Translations under genes and position numbers: made by a program
Part shown: one piece after another, positions 12,140 to 20,141 of the stretch
How the letters are laid out: every line of letters starts with the position of its first letter
How positions within the stretch are numbered: the stretch's first letter is position 1
NCBI RefSeq assembly: GCF_003671495.1
Contig: NZ_RCHN01000019.1
Location: forward strand, 1 to 64,000
From: Ketobacter sp.
Lineage (GTDB): Bacteria; Pseudomonadota; Gammaproteobacteria; Pseudomonadales; Ketobacteraceae
Reading direction: 5' to 3'
DNA: 64,000 bases
The notes under the pieces: generated by a model
Database searches by the model: none
Told to the model about the DNA's origin: nothing
Seen by the model: the letters and a program-made list of their open reading frames with translations, nothing else

Positions 12140-12685
12140 TCATCGGGCTTCTTCCGTCAGCAACGCCTGAATTTCCAGCACCGTCTCCTTGAGCTGCTCT
12201 TTGGTGAAGCGGGGCCAGGCGTGAAGGGCTCCCAATAAGCCATAGTATGCAATTTTCCCGAGTTTGTTGCCGCGGGATTCGCTTTGGGTTAGCTCGATAT
12301 AGACCGCCGAAACGAGGCTCAGGCGCACCCGGTCAATGCGTTCCACATGGGCGCGCACGATTTCGTTGGAAAAGGCCCATTGCCGCATGGCGATTTCCAG
12401 CTCGGCATCCGAATTCCACGCTGATTCCAGCAAAATCGTCATTTTCTTATGCAAATCATCAAATTGCTTTTGAGTGCGATCGAATATTTCGATGGTCTGG
12501 GTGCGCTCCCAGTATTCGAGCATGAGGGTCGTGAGTTCGTCCATGGAGTCAAAGTGGTGATAGAACGAGCCTCGGGTAACGTCCAGCCTGCGGGCAATTT
12601 TCTCTCCGGAAACCCCGGCCGGCCCGTATTCCTTGAGTTGGTTGATGCCGGCAGTGACCCAGCTTTCTTTAGAAAGTTTAGGCAT
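12140..12685 (-). CDS. TetR/AcrR family transcriptional regulator
   Basis: This is a 181-residue regulator with an N-terminal helix-turn-helix (VSGEKIARRLDVTRGSFYHH). I chose the ATG at 12685 because GAGG lies 5 nt upstream; an in-frame ATG at 12703 has no ribosome-binding site. The remainder is a helical ligand-binding domain without a recognisable ligand class. It is divergent from the cytochrome P450 gene, and the 130-bp gap carries a dyad operator candidate at 12754-12787. Control of the P450 gene and of itself is the likely role. Confidence 0.9.
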   Translation of the reverse strand: MPKLSKESWVTAGINQLKEYGPAGVSGEKIARRLDVTRGSFYHHFDSMDELTTLMLEYWERTQTIEIFDRTQKQFDDLHKKMTILLESAWNSDAELEIAMRQWAFSNEIVRAHVERIDRVRLSLVSAVYIELTQSESRGNKLGKIAYYGLLGALHAWPRFTKEQLKETVLEIQALLTEEAR

Positions 12686-12717
12686 TAGAACCTCAAGCCT
12701 CATAAAAACATACAGGG

Positions 12718-12746
12718 TTGTATTGTGTTATTTACACTCCTATTCT
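12718..12746 (+). promoter_or_regulatory. Candidate sigma-70 promoter for the P450 gene
   Basis: TTGTAT (12718-12723) and TATTCT (12741-12746) are separated by 17 bp and point toward the P450 gene. Agreement with consensus is only moderate. The dyad at 12754-12787 would overlap the transcription start, a layout suited to repression. Confidence 0.35.
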
Positions 12747-12753
12747 CAATTAA

Positions 12754-12787
12754 TCAACAGACCAATCAGTCATGGTCTATCTGTTGA
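12754..12787. promoter_or_regulatory. Putative TetR operator dyad
   Basis: Nested inverted repeats share one centre region: outer arms TCAACAG (12754-12760) and CTGTTGA (12781-12787), inner arms AGACCA (12759-12764) and TGGTCT (12773-12778). It sits between the divergent TetR and P450 genes, as expected for the regulator's binding site. Binding is inferred from position and symmetry only. Confidence 0.55.
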
Positions 12788-12815
12788 AGGTGATAACAAT
12801 AAATTGGAGATGCTT

Positions 12816-14165
12816 ATGACGGCTTCGACAGTAACGCTGCAAGAGGGTGAAAAGATTCAGGCCAAACCGGTTCCCGGTGACGGTGGCCTGCCGGTGGTGG
12901 GGTATACCTTTCATTCGATGATGAATCCCATGGGATTCTCCCGCAAGCGCTTTGAGCAATACGGCGAAGTGAGCTGGAGTAACCTGTTTGGCACCCGCAT
13001 GGTCAGTATGTTCGGTCCCGACGCCAATCAGTTCGTGTTCCTGAACCGGGGGGATATGTTCTCCAATAATCAGGGGTGGGATTTCTTTATCGGCAAGTTC
13101 TTTCATCGCGGCATCATGCTGCTGGATTTTGAAGAACACCGTCACCACCGTCGCATCATGCAGAACGCCTTCAAGAAGCCGGTTCTGGTGCAATATCTGG
13201 GGGAGATGCAGAGACCCATTGAGAAGGGCATACAAAAGTGGCTGCCGCAGGACGATTTTCATGTGTTCACGGCCATCAAGAAGCTCACCCTGGACATGGC
13301 CACCGAAATTTTCATGGGCGAGAAACTGGGCCCTGAAGCCAATGCCCTGAATAAGGCGTTCATCGACACAGTGCGTGCCGGGACTGCTCTGGTGCGTTAT
13401 CCGGTGCCCGGCGGACGTTGGAAAAAAGGCCTCGATGGCCGTAAGGTGCTGTATAACTACTTCAAATCCAAAATTGCCGAGAAGCGCAACTCGGAAGGCA
13501 TGGACCTGTTCAGCCAGTTATGCCGGGCGGAGACCGAGGATGGGCAGAAGTTTACCGACGACGACGTGATTAACCACATGATCTTCCTGATGATGGCGGC
13601 TCATGACACGTCCACCATTACCCTGTGTACCATGTTCTATCATCTGGCCAAGAATCCTGAGTGGCAGGATAAGCTCCGAGCTCAGAGTAAGGCATTGGGC
13701 AAGCCCCATCTGGATTTCGAAGACCTGGAGGCGATGGATGGCATGACGCTGGTGATGAAGGAATCCCTGCGGCTGTGTTCTCCGGTGCCATCCATTCCCC
13801 GCCGCACTGTGAAGGATGTGGTGTTCAAGGATGTGCTGATTCCCAAAGGCACGCTGATCTCCGTCTCCCCTTATTTCACCCACTACATGCCCGAGTACTG
13901 GAACAACCCCAAACAGTTCGATCCGGGACGGTTTGCTGAGGATCGTCGCGAGGATAAGGTGCACCCCTATGCCTGGGTGCCGTTTGGCGGTGGGGCGCAT
14001 ATGTGTATCGGTCTGCACTTTGCTGAGGTGCAGGTGAAAGCGATCCTGCACCAGGTGCTGCTGCGCTTTAAGTGGTCGGTTGATCCGGATTACAAAATGC
14101 CGATTGATATGACATCACTGCCAGTACCGGGGGATAAACTGCCGGTAAAATTGGAATTCATCTAG
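12816..14165 (+). CDS. Cytochrome P450
   Basis: This is a 449-residue soluble bacterial-type P450 monooxygenase. The I-helix oxygen-activation motif is AAHDTST (261-267). The K-helix ExxR is in KESLRL (about 316-319). The heme-ligand motif FGGGAHMCIG gives Cys397. The start at 12816 has GGAG six bases upstream; an ATG at 12810 is the alternative. The open frame continues upstream to 12633 but there overlaps the divergent TetR gene and is not coding. No ferredoxin or reductase gene is adjacent, so electrons must come from partners elsewhere. The substrate is unknown; the neighbourhood suggests lipids, steroids or alkane-derived compounds. Confidence 0.93.
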   Translation: MTASTVTLQEGEKIQAKPVPGDGGLPVVGYTFHSMMNPMGFSRKRFEQYGEVSWSNLFGTRMVSMFGPDANQFVFLNRGDMFSNNQGWDFFIGKFFHRGIMLLDFEEHRHHRRIMQNAFKKPVLVQYLGEMQRPIEKGIQKWLPQDDFHVFTAIKKLTLDMATEIFMGEKLGPEANALNKAFIDTVRAGTALVRYPVPGGRWKKGLDGRKVLYNYFKSKIAEKRNSEGMDLFSQLCRAETEDGQKFTDDDVINHMIFLMMAAHDTSTITLCTMFYHLAKNPEWQDKLRAQSKALGKPHLDFEDLEAMDGMTLVMKESLRLCSPVPSIPRRTVKDVVFKDVLIPKGTLISVSPYFTHYMPEYWNNPKQFDPGRFAEDRREDKVHPYAWVPFGGGAHMCIGLHFAEVQVKAILHQVLLRFKWSVDPDYKMPIDMTSLPVPGDKLPVKLEFI

Positions 14166-14180
14166 GCCAGTACCGTTGGT

Positions 14181-14915
14181 TCAGCAGAGGGAGAGGCGTT
14201 GCTCTTCCTCTGCTTCATGCTTTTTTAGATCAATGAGAATTTCCTTCTTCTCATAGACCTTGTCGATGTGATCCCCATTCCAGTGATACACCAGCCATTT
14301 GCTTTGTACCGGCAGGCTGACGGCGGTGGGCCGGAACGCGGCAATGCATTCCCCACCATGATTACGTACTGAAGGGTAGAGCAGGCCATAACATTGTGTG
14401 GTGCGCAGCTGCGCTGCAAAGGCCTGTGAATTGGCGTACTCATCGGGGTCGGGCTGCATCAGGTGCCCATAGGTTTCGCTGCGTAAATCGATCAGTGCTT
14501 TGAGCACACTGCCTTTATAGACTCGCATGTCCAGCTCACATGGGGGCTCCGCTGTGTAGCCAAGGAACCGTTCCCGGTGATAGATGGTTTCATGGATGGC
14601 GGTGTCCAGGTCGCGTGCTGCGTAATACACGCCGTAGCTGCCATCGGTGAAGCGGCTGGCAAAACCGGTGTGGGTGAAGGCAGCCATGACCACGCTGGCA
14701 CCCGGGCCACTCACCCGGTCCGCTTCGGCCACATGACTCAGGTCACCGGCTTGCTCCCGCAGGCGTTCATTGGTGAGCGACTCGATTTCAAAGGTTTCCT
14801 CCATCAACTCCGGCGGGGTAAACCGTTCGAAGAAGTTGATGGGCGGAAACTTGGTGGGGATGATGCGGTAGTGAGGGCCTTCAACCTGGACTTCCCTGTG
14901 ATGTGGTTGTGACAT
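14181..14915 (-). CDS. RES domain toxin (NAD+ phosphorylase family)
   Basis: This 244-residue protein has the RES fold: an early conserved Arg (HYRIIPTKF), RFTDGSYGVYYAARDLDTAIHE, which carries the conserved Gly-Tyr and Glu positions, and a C-terminal AFRPTAVSLP block. RES toxins degrade NAD+ and are neutralised by an Xre/MbcA/ParS-type antitoxin. That partner lies directly upstream, 5 bp away on the same strand. The protein is longer than minimal RES toxins (about 150-230 residues) and has an N-terminal segment of about 75 residues before the core. It converges with the P450 gene, leaving only 15 bp between the stops. Confidence 0.85.
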   Translation of the reverse strand: MSQPHHREVQVEGPHYRIIPTKFPPINFFERFTPPELMEETFEIESLTNERLREQAGDLSHVAEADRVSGPGASVVMAAFTHTGFASRFTDGSYGVYYAARDLDTAIHETIYHRERFLGYTAEPPCELDMRVYKGSVLKALIDLRSETYGHLMQPDPDEYANSQAFAAQLRTTQCYGLLYPSVRNHGGECIAAFRPTAVSLPVQSKWLVYHWNGDHIDKVYEKKEILIDLKKHEAEEEQRLSLC

Positions 14916-14920
14916 GTGGT

Positions 14921-15343
14921 TCAGTGTCCCCGTTGCCCGTCCAGAAACCGACGCACATCGCTCAGGTCGGCAACCCGGCCCTTGAGCATGACCTCCAGTG
15001 CGGAGTGGCCATTAAACAGGGGCGCTGTATTGGGTTTGGAGACCCATTCCGCAGCCCGTTTGGGGTTGGGCAGCAGGATGTTGAGGGCTTTGTAGATCCC
15101 CATAATGTAAGAAACCCGCTCCAGGGTGTCCTGGGAGAGTCGTACCGGCTTGGCGGTTTTGCCTTCCGCAAACTCTTTCATACGATAGAAACTGCTCTTG
15201 GCGGGGCTGCCCAGGAGGGTCATCTGCTCTTTGCTGCCCAAGCCCCATTCTTCGGTGATTCCGAAAAAGTTCAACAACGCGGCCGCGCTCAGACGGTCTT
15301 CGCGGTTCTGGTAACTGTGTTGCGATGCAGTGTTGGTGAGCAT
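14921..15343 (-). CDS. Xre/MbcA/ParS-type antitoxin of the RES system
   Basis: The ATG at 15343 has a strong GGGAGG seven bases upstream and gives 140 residues; the longer open frame to 15421 has no such site. The N-terminal half has a helix-turn-helix-like segment (LLGSPAKSSFYRMKEF). The C-terminal half has the MbcA/ParS toxin-binding domain (SYIMGIYKALNILLPNP, then PNTAPLFNGHSALEVMLKG). This architecture, directly ahead of a RES toxin gene, defines an antitoxin. It probably autoregulates through the dyad at 15380-15416. Confidence 0.87.
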   Translation of the reverse strand: MLTNTASQHSYQNREDRLSAAALLNFFGITEEWGLGSKEQMTLLGSPAKSSFYRMKEFAEGKTAKPVRLSQDTLERVSYIMGIYKALNILLPNPKRAAEWVSKPNTAPLFNGHSALEVMLKGRVADLSDVRRFLDGQRGH

Positions 15344-15379
15344 AGGGCACCTCCCGGAGTTCTCTTTGAAGTGTAACGT

Positions 15380-15416
15380 CCAAAGTGGGAATAAATCAAC
15401 ATAAATTCCAATTTGG
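15380..15416. promoter_or_regulatory. Inverted repeat upstream of the toxin-antitoxin operon
   Basis: Outer arms CCAAA (15380-15384) and TTTGG (15412-15416) and inner arms GGAAT (15388-15392) and ATTCC (15405-15409) form a broken dyad 37-73 bp ahead of the antitoxin start. This is a plausible autoregulatory operator. Confidence 0.5.
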
Positions 15417-15439
15417 GGCAATCTTGCATGGGGTCCCCA

Positions 15440-16996
15440 TTACCGGTCTTTGCTGCCAAGGCTCTCCAGTTTCATGCCGATCACCGCCGCTTTGATCAGT
15501 TTCCAGGGACTGTGACTGAACAGCGCCTGGATCAATTGATCGAACAATTGGTATTTCGCCCGTGTATAAGGGTACCAATTAGGCTCGATCTTGCTGCTAT
15601 CGGAGTCGATCAGTAGTGATTTTGAGCGAGTATAGCCCAGTAGCCCCTCGACGCCTTTCTGTCGCCCATAACCACTGGCCTTGGTGCCGCCAAAGGGCAG
15701 GGCCGGGTTGCCTTCTGTGAGCATGACATTGTTGATGGAGACGGCGCCGCACTCCAGGCGTCGGGCCACCCGATTGGCTCGTTGCAAATCCCGGCTCCAG
15801 ACGCTGGCGCTGAGGCCGAATTCGGTGCTGTTGGATAGGGTGACCACTTCCTCTTCCGTACTGAACGGGACGATGGGCACCAATGGTCCGAAGGTTTCCT
15901 GCTGCAGGATCAACATGCTGCTGTCCAAATTGGTCAGCAGGGTGGGAAGATAGAACAGCTCGTTCTCCACCAAGGTGGCGCCACCGCAGAGCACCTTGGC
16001 ACCTTTGGCGCGGGCATCCACCACTTGCTGGTGGACGATATCCAGTTGGAAATCTGCGGTCATTCCGCCGATGTCGGCATTGCCCAGGTCGCCACTGTTC
16101 ACCACCAGTTTGTCGATTTCTGCTTTGGCCCTTTGTACGAATGCCGGGTACAGGGTGTCCTGCACATAGACCCGCTCTACCGAGCTGCAGGATTGCCCGG
16201 CATTGGTAAGCGCGCCCCAGAGTACGCCTTTTACGGCCCGATCCAGGTGAACGTCGTCGAACACAATGGCCTGGTCTTTTCCGCCCAACTCCAGATCCAC
16301 CGGAATCAGCAACTCGGCGCATTGGGCCAGGATCTTCCGGCCGGTGCGGGCGCTGCCAGTGAAAAACACCTTGGCAGGTTTCTGCCGGATCAACTGTTGT
16401 GCCGTGGTGCCGGTGCCGTAGACCACTTGAATGCTGTCGCCGAGGATGGGGTCTACCTGGAACAGCTTTTCGAACAGGCCCTGCATGGGTGTGAGTTCGG
16501 AAGGCTTGTACACCACGGCGTTTCCGCACACATAGGCCGCCAGAATGGAAGTGAGGCCGATGTGCAGAGGGTAGTTCCAGGGCGCAATAATCAATACCGT
16601 GCCCAGGGGCTCATGCACGATACGGGATTTTTTCCCCAGCAGGGTGATGGGCGTGGAGACTTTCTTTTCGCTGAGAGCTTTTCGGGCATTTTTCAGCAGC
16701 CATTCAACGTTGTCGAGCACGCCCAACACCTCGGACACCAGCGCATCAGTGCGACACTTGCGGGTTTCCCGGCACAGTATGTCAATGGCTTCGTCGCGGT
16801 GTTCCACCAGATAATCCAACAACTTGCGCAGGCCTTCCAGGCGCACGTCGATGGGCAGTTCCGCCAGCCTGTTGTGGGCCCTGGCAGCCTGGTTGAAAAC
16901 GGCGGCCGCGTCCTCTGCAGTGATGTCCTGGACCGGGCTGCCCAGCGCAGCGTCAAAGATTTCTTCACTGGATGCCTGTGGGTGATGTTCTGTCAT
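15440..16996 (-). CDS. Aldehyde dehydrogenase (coniferyl-aldehyde dehydrogenase-like)
   Basis: This is a 518-residue NAD(P)-dependent aldehyde dehydrogenase. The start at 16996 has AAGGA seven bases upstream; the open frame to 17107 runs over the upstream gene. Visible motifs are APWNYPLHI, the cofactor-binding FFTGSARTGRKI, the general base in LELGGKDQ, the catalytic Cys in NAGQSCSSVERV, and the C-terminal LPFGGTKASGYGRQKG. The pattern fits the membrane-associated coniferyl/fatty aldehyde dehydrogenase branch. It is the last gene of a minus-strand cluster after a GMC oxidoreductase, suggesting that an alcohol oxidised by the GMC enzyme is carried on to the acid. Confidence 0.93.
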   Translation of the reverse strand: MTEHHPQASSEEIFDAALGSPVQDITAEDAAAVFNQAARAHNRLAELPIDVRLEGLRKLLDYLVEHRDEAIDILCRETRKCRTDALVSEVLGVLDNVEWLLKNARKALSEKKVSTPITLLGKKSRIVHEPLGTVLIIAPWNYPLHIGLTSILAAYVCGNAVVYKPSELTPMQGLFEKLFQVDPILGDSIQVVYGTGTTAQQLIRQKPAKVFFTGSARTGRKILAQCAELLIPVDLELGGKDQAIVFDDVHLDRAVKGVLWGALTNAGQSCSSVERVYVQDTLYPAFVQRAKAEIDKLVVNSGDLGNADIGGMTADFQLDIVHQQVVDARAKGAKVLCGGATLVENELFYLPTLLTNLDSSMLILQQETFGPLVPIVPFSTEEEVVTLSNSTEFGLSASVWSRDLQRANRVARRLECGAVSINNVMLTEGNPALPFGGTKASGYGRQKGVEGLLGYTRSKSLLIDSDSSKIEPNWYPYTRAKYQLFDQLIQALFSHSPWKLIKAAVIGMKLESLGSKDR

Positions 16997-17000
16997 ATGG

Positions 17001-17414
17001 TTATCCTTCACGGCGTTCGCAGGTGAGTGAGAACTCGATGATGTCCAGTGGGCTGGTGCCGCCCGAAAGCCCGGTTTTACCGGAATAGTACAGGCTGACA
17101 ACCACACCCTTGAGGCCGATGTTGAGCTTGCGCAAGAGCCCGGCGATGGCGTTGGGAAACGACTCGGCGTTGTCCGCCAGCCAAACCACAGAGCGGATCA
17201 ACGGGGTGGGTGCCAGATAGAAAAACCACAACAGGTAACCAAAGTCCCGGATATCATCAGGGTGTGCGCTGCCCATGGCCGTGTCCACATAGGCCAGGCA
17301 ACCGGTCTCCGAAAAAGCCGGAAACTCGCGGTCGCCGGGAATCATCACATCACCCAGTTTCTGCAGGCCCAATAATTGTCGATAAGAAAAAAATGTGGAA
17401 GTGAGCGAGCTCAT
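17001..17414 (-). CDS. Small conserved protein paired with the GMC oxidoreductase
   Basis: The protein has 137 residues from the ATG at 17414, which overlaps the GMC gene stop (ATGA), so translation is coupled. I do not recognise the family with certainty. The opening (LLGLQKLGDVMIPGDREFP) resembles the start of gluconate 2-dehydrogenase small-subunit-type proteins, which accompany GMC flavoproteins. A hydrophobic stretch (FGYLLWFFYLAPTPLIRSVVW) lies in the middle. A role as small subunit or maturation partner of the GMC enzyme is inference from context. No twin-arginine signal is visible. The gap to the aldehyde dehydrogenase start is 4 bp. Confidence 0.75.
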   Translation of the reverse strand: MSSLTSTFFSYRQLLGLQKLGDVMIPGDREFPAFSETGCLAYVDTAMGSAHPDDIRDFGYLLWFFYLAPTPLIRSVVWLADNAESFPNAIAGLLRKLNIGLKGVVVSLYYSGKTGLSGGTSPLDIIEFSLTCERREG

Positions 17415-18838
17415 GCACTGACTCCGTGTGGTTGCTGCTGCACCACCGTGGCACCGCAATCCCGCAGGATATGCTGCGCCGCCCGCTGGGAAAGCGCCAT
17501 GATGGTGAGCGATGGATTGATGCCCGGTGCATTGGGGAATATGGAAGAATCAGCAATATACATATTCGGCAGCCCATGCACCTGGAAATGCTCATTGACC
17601 ACCGAATCCCCCGCATTCTGCCCAATGTGGCACCCGCCCATGAGATGAAGGCCAATCTGCAGGGGAGAGGTGACCACCTCTTTGGCCCCCAGCGTCTGGA
17701 ACAGATCGACTACCACACGGTTGCCATGGTCAGCGGTTTGGCGATCCACATCGGATAGGGGTTTGTCGATCTCGAGCCGGTCACGGCGGGTGAGGCGAAG
17801 GGTACCGGCTCCCTGGTCGCGCACGGCAACTTCAATACAGGCCATGTTGCGGTATTGACGCATAAACCGTTGATGGTCGAGCCCGTAGCCGGGCTTCAAC
17901 AAGCCGATGGCGATGGGGCCGGCAAAGACATTTTCCAGTTTGAATCCTGCGGCCCGAAAACGGGGTTCATCGGATTTGACGGTCTGGAAGGCGCCTTTGT
18001 GGGAATCCACCCGGTCGTTGAACAGGGCTACGGTCATCCATTGCGGGTGACAGTAAAACCCTTGGCCCAACGCCGGGAGTCGATCCTGCAGGCGTGACCT
18101 CAGCAACAATTCGGTGGTGCCCAGGGCACCACTGGCCAGAACCACTTTACGGGCGTACCGGGTTATTGGCTGCCCCCGCTGGTATCCGCACACAGTGACA
18201 AAAGAGGGCCCGTGGACCACCTCCCGTACCGTACACTCGGATTCAATTCGCAGGCCATTGTTCTCGGCCTTGGGCAAAAAAGTTTCCAACATGCTTTGTT
18301 TGGAGGCGCGTGGACAACCGCCCAGGCAGGTCATGCAGTCATTGCCCGAGCCGCAATCCCGTTGCCCGCGCCGCAGGGGGGCCCAGCCGTAACCTTTCGA
18401 CTCAAACCCTTTCACATACAACTCGGCGTTGGTATTCCAGTCCGAGGGTGCCATGTGGTGCAGTGCCAGGTGGGATTCCACTGCGTCATAGTGCAATGCC
18501 ATCTGATCGCTGGAAAAGAAATCCATACGGGTTTGGTGGCGCCAACTGTCCAGGGCGATATCGTCGAAACGATCCAGCAGACACTGGTTGATGATGGTGC
18601 CACCCCCCACCACTTTGCCGCGAATAAACAGTGTTGAGGCATCGCGGCTGGCATCCATGCCCCCATTCCACATCAGCTGGGCATTGGCGTCCAGTTCGTT
18701 GTCCGGGAAGGTCGCAGCGGAAAAACGCCGGCCGGCTTCCAGCATCAGCACGTCGGCGCCGGACTGCGTCAGTTCGTGTGCGATCACCGAGCCCGATGCG
18801 CCGGAGCCCACGATGATTACGTCATGAAGGTGTTTCAT
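17411..18838 (-). CDS. GMC family FAD-dependent oxidoreductase with a cysteine cluster
   Basis: This is a 475-residue glucose-methanol-choline oxidoreductase. The FAD-binding DVIIVGSGASGSVIAHEL opens the protein. RGKVVGGGTIINQ is the second GMC signature. The C-terminal domain has MGGCHIGQN and the NP-containing GINPSLTIMALSQR. Four cysteines (C162, C168, C171, C175; spacing CX5CX2CX3C) form a motif seen in electron-transferring GMC enzymes, suggesting an iron-sulfur site or structural metal. The likely reaction is oxidation of an alcohol to an aldehyde or ketone. It has a good ribosome-binding site (AAGGA) and sits in a cluster with a small partner and an aldehyde dehydrogenase. Confidence 0.9.
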   Translation of the reverse strand: MKHLHDVIIVGSGASGSVIAHELTQSGADVLMLEAGRRFSAATFPDNELDANAQLMWNGGMDASRDASTLFIRGKVVGGGTIINQCLLDRFDDIALDSWRHQTRMDFFSSDQMALHYDAVESHLALHHMAPSDWNTNAELYVKGFESKGYGWAPLRRGQRDCGSGNDCMTCLGGCPRASKQSMLETFLPKAENNGLRIESECTVREVVHGPSFVTVCGYQRGQPITRYARKVVLASGALGTTELLLRSRLQDRLPALGQGFYCHPQWMTVALFNDRVDSHKGAFQTVKSDEPRFRAAGFKLENVFAGPIAIGLLKPGYGLDHQRFMRQYRNMACIEVAVRDQGAGTLRLTRRDRLEIDKPLSDVDRQTADHGNRVVVDLFQTLGAKEVVTSPLQIGLHLMGGCHIGQNAGDSVVNEHFQVHGLPNMYIADSSIFPNAPGINPSLTIMALSQRAAQHILRDCGATVVQQQPHGVSA

Positions 18839-18859
18839 GGGAAAGTCCTTTTAGCCAGG

Positions 18860-20050
18860 TTACATGAACACCCAGCCATTACCTCGATAAGTGGTGACGG
18901 TGTCTTCGATGACGCCGTCCCGGATCAGGTGCAGTTGATTGAAATGCTCACAAAGCTCGCCGGCTTTGGCATGGCGAAAAAACACCGGATCGCCGGGTTC
19001 AAGTGCCTGCTTGCATTGCTGCGTGTGTAGGGGCGTCTGCACTTCACCGGTCCCTTCGTTGGGGTCCAGTTTCAAACCGGCAGGCAAATAGGGCTGTGGC
19101 ATTTTAATGCGCTCGGCGTTGCCAGAGGCGACGTAGCCACCGCCGTTACAGGTGACAATGTCAGCGGATGGCTTGCGGGCCACACTGGTAACAAATCCGG
19201 CAGCCGGTTCCAGTTTGAAGTTGCGGTAATAATCGAACAGGTGCGAACAATAAAACCCGCTGCCCACCGTCACCTCATTGACCAACGGTTCCTGAATCGT
19301 GGATTCAATACTGCCGGTACCACCACCATTGATCAGGGTGAGCTGCGCGCCTTCATGAAGTAGAACCAGAATGGTTTCCGTGCGGCGGTCATGGATGATG
19401 GGCAGCGACTTTTTCTTCAGGTAGCGCACGACGATATTTTGCAAGATCTTGCCTGGTACCTGGTCGCCCAAGCCGGCAATCTGGGCCTCGTAGCCCATCA
19501 GTCCACACAGGTTGATGTGTTGAAACCCCTTGATCCGGCGATAGAATTCCACTGCTTGCCGGGGTGTTTTGATATTCGAGCGATGCACTCCAAAGTGTAC
19601 ACCGGGGAAAGGCACCGACATATCCAGATCAAGACAGAGGTTGGCTTTGATGTTCAGCTCTGCGGCCAGCCCGTCCAGCAGTGCAACATGCTCGACCCGG
19701 TCCACCATGAAATACAGTTTTGCCGGCTTGGTAGAGGCCTGCAGTGCCGCCATCAGGCTGTCGCGACACAGGCTGGGGTAGGCAATCAGCAGGTCATCGA
19801 AACCCTCGTCCACCAGTAGAGCGGCTTCTTGCGGGTGGTAGCACATGATGCCGTTAAACTGCTGGCTGGCGTTCAGTAAGTAACGCAATAGATGAACGCA
19901 GCGCACCGACTTGGACGCGATGCGAATGGAGCGGTGGTTGGCCCGCGTCAAGTTGGTTTGGATGTTGTTGTCGAACTTGTCCATGTCCACCCAGGCAGCA
20001 GGTGTGGTGATGCCATCAAATATCGTGGAATACTGCTGATATAAACTCAT
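18860..20050 (-). CDS. PLP-dependent amino acid deaminase/aldolase-like protein
   Basis: The protein has about 396 residues and an alanine-racemase-type N-terminal barrel. The N-terminus (WVDMDKFDNNI, then RIASKSVRC with the presumed PLP lysine) matches the D-threonine aldolase/D-serine dehydratase superfamily. The C-terminal domain has PGDPVFFRHAKAGELCEHFN, including the His and Cys region that binds metal in that family. The start is uncertain: the ATG at 20050 (MSLYQQY) fits the family but has no clear Shine-Dalgarno, and an in-frame ATG at 20086 is equally weak. It lies 21 bp ahead of the GMC gene in the same cluster. Its substrate is unknown. Confidence 0.83.
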   Translation of the reverse strand: MSLYQQYSTIFDGITTPAAWVDMDKFDNNIQTNLTRANHRSIRIASKSVRCVHLLRYLLNASQQFNGIMCYHPQEAALLVDEGFDDLLIAYPSLCRDSLMAALQASTKPAKLYFMVDRVEHVALLDGLAAELNIKANLCLDLDMSVPFPGVHFGVHRSNIKTPRQAVEFYRRIKGFQHINLCGLMGYEAQIAGLGDQVPGKILQNIVVRYLKKKSLPIIHDRRTETILVLLHEGAQLTLINGGGTGSIESTIQEPLVNEVTVGSGFYCSHLFDYYRNFKLEPAAGFVTSVARKPSADIVTCNGGGYVASGNAERIKMPQPYLPAGLKLDPNEGTGEVQTPLHTQQCKQALEPGDPVFFRHAKAGELCEHFNQLHLIRDGVIEDTVTTYRGNGWVFM

Positions 20051-20141
20051 GACAGGTTTTGTTGTTTTGGTTTTATTTGGAACCATCGTACCATATTGCC
20101 TGGCGGAGGAAAGTAGTTATTTGTAAAGCCATCCCCTATTG

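Noticed and set aside
12633..12815. N-terminal extension of the P450 frame
   Set aside because: It overlaps the TetR gene and the operator region. The ATG at 12816 has a proper ribosome-binding site.
16025..17026. 333-codon plus-strand frame
   Set aside because: It is antisense to the aldehyde dehydrogenase, whose catalytic motifs are intact.
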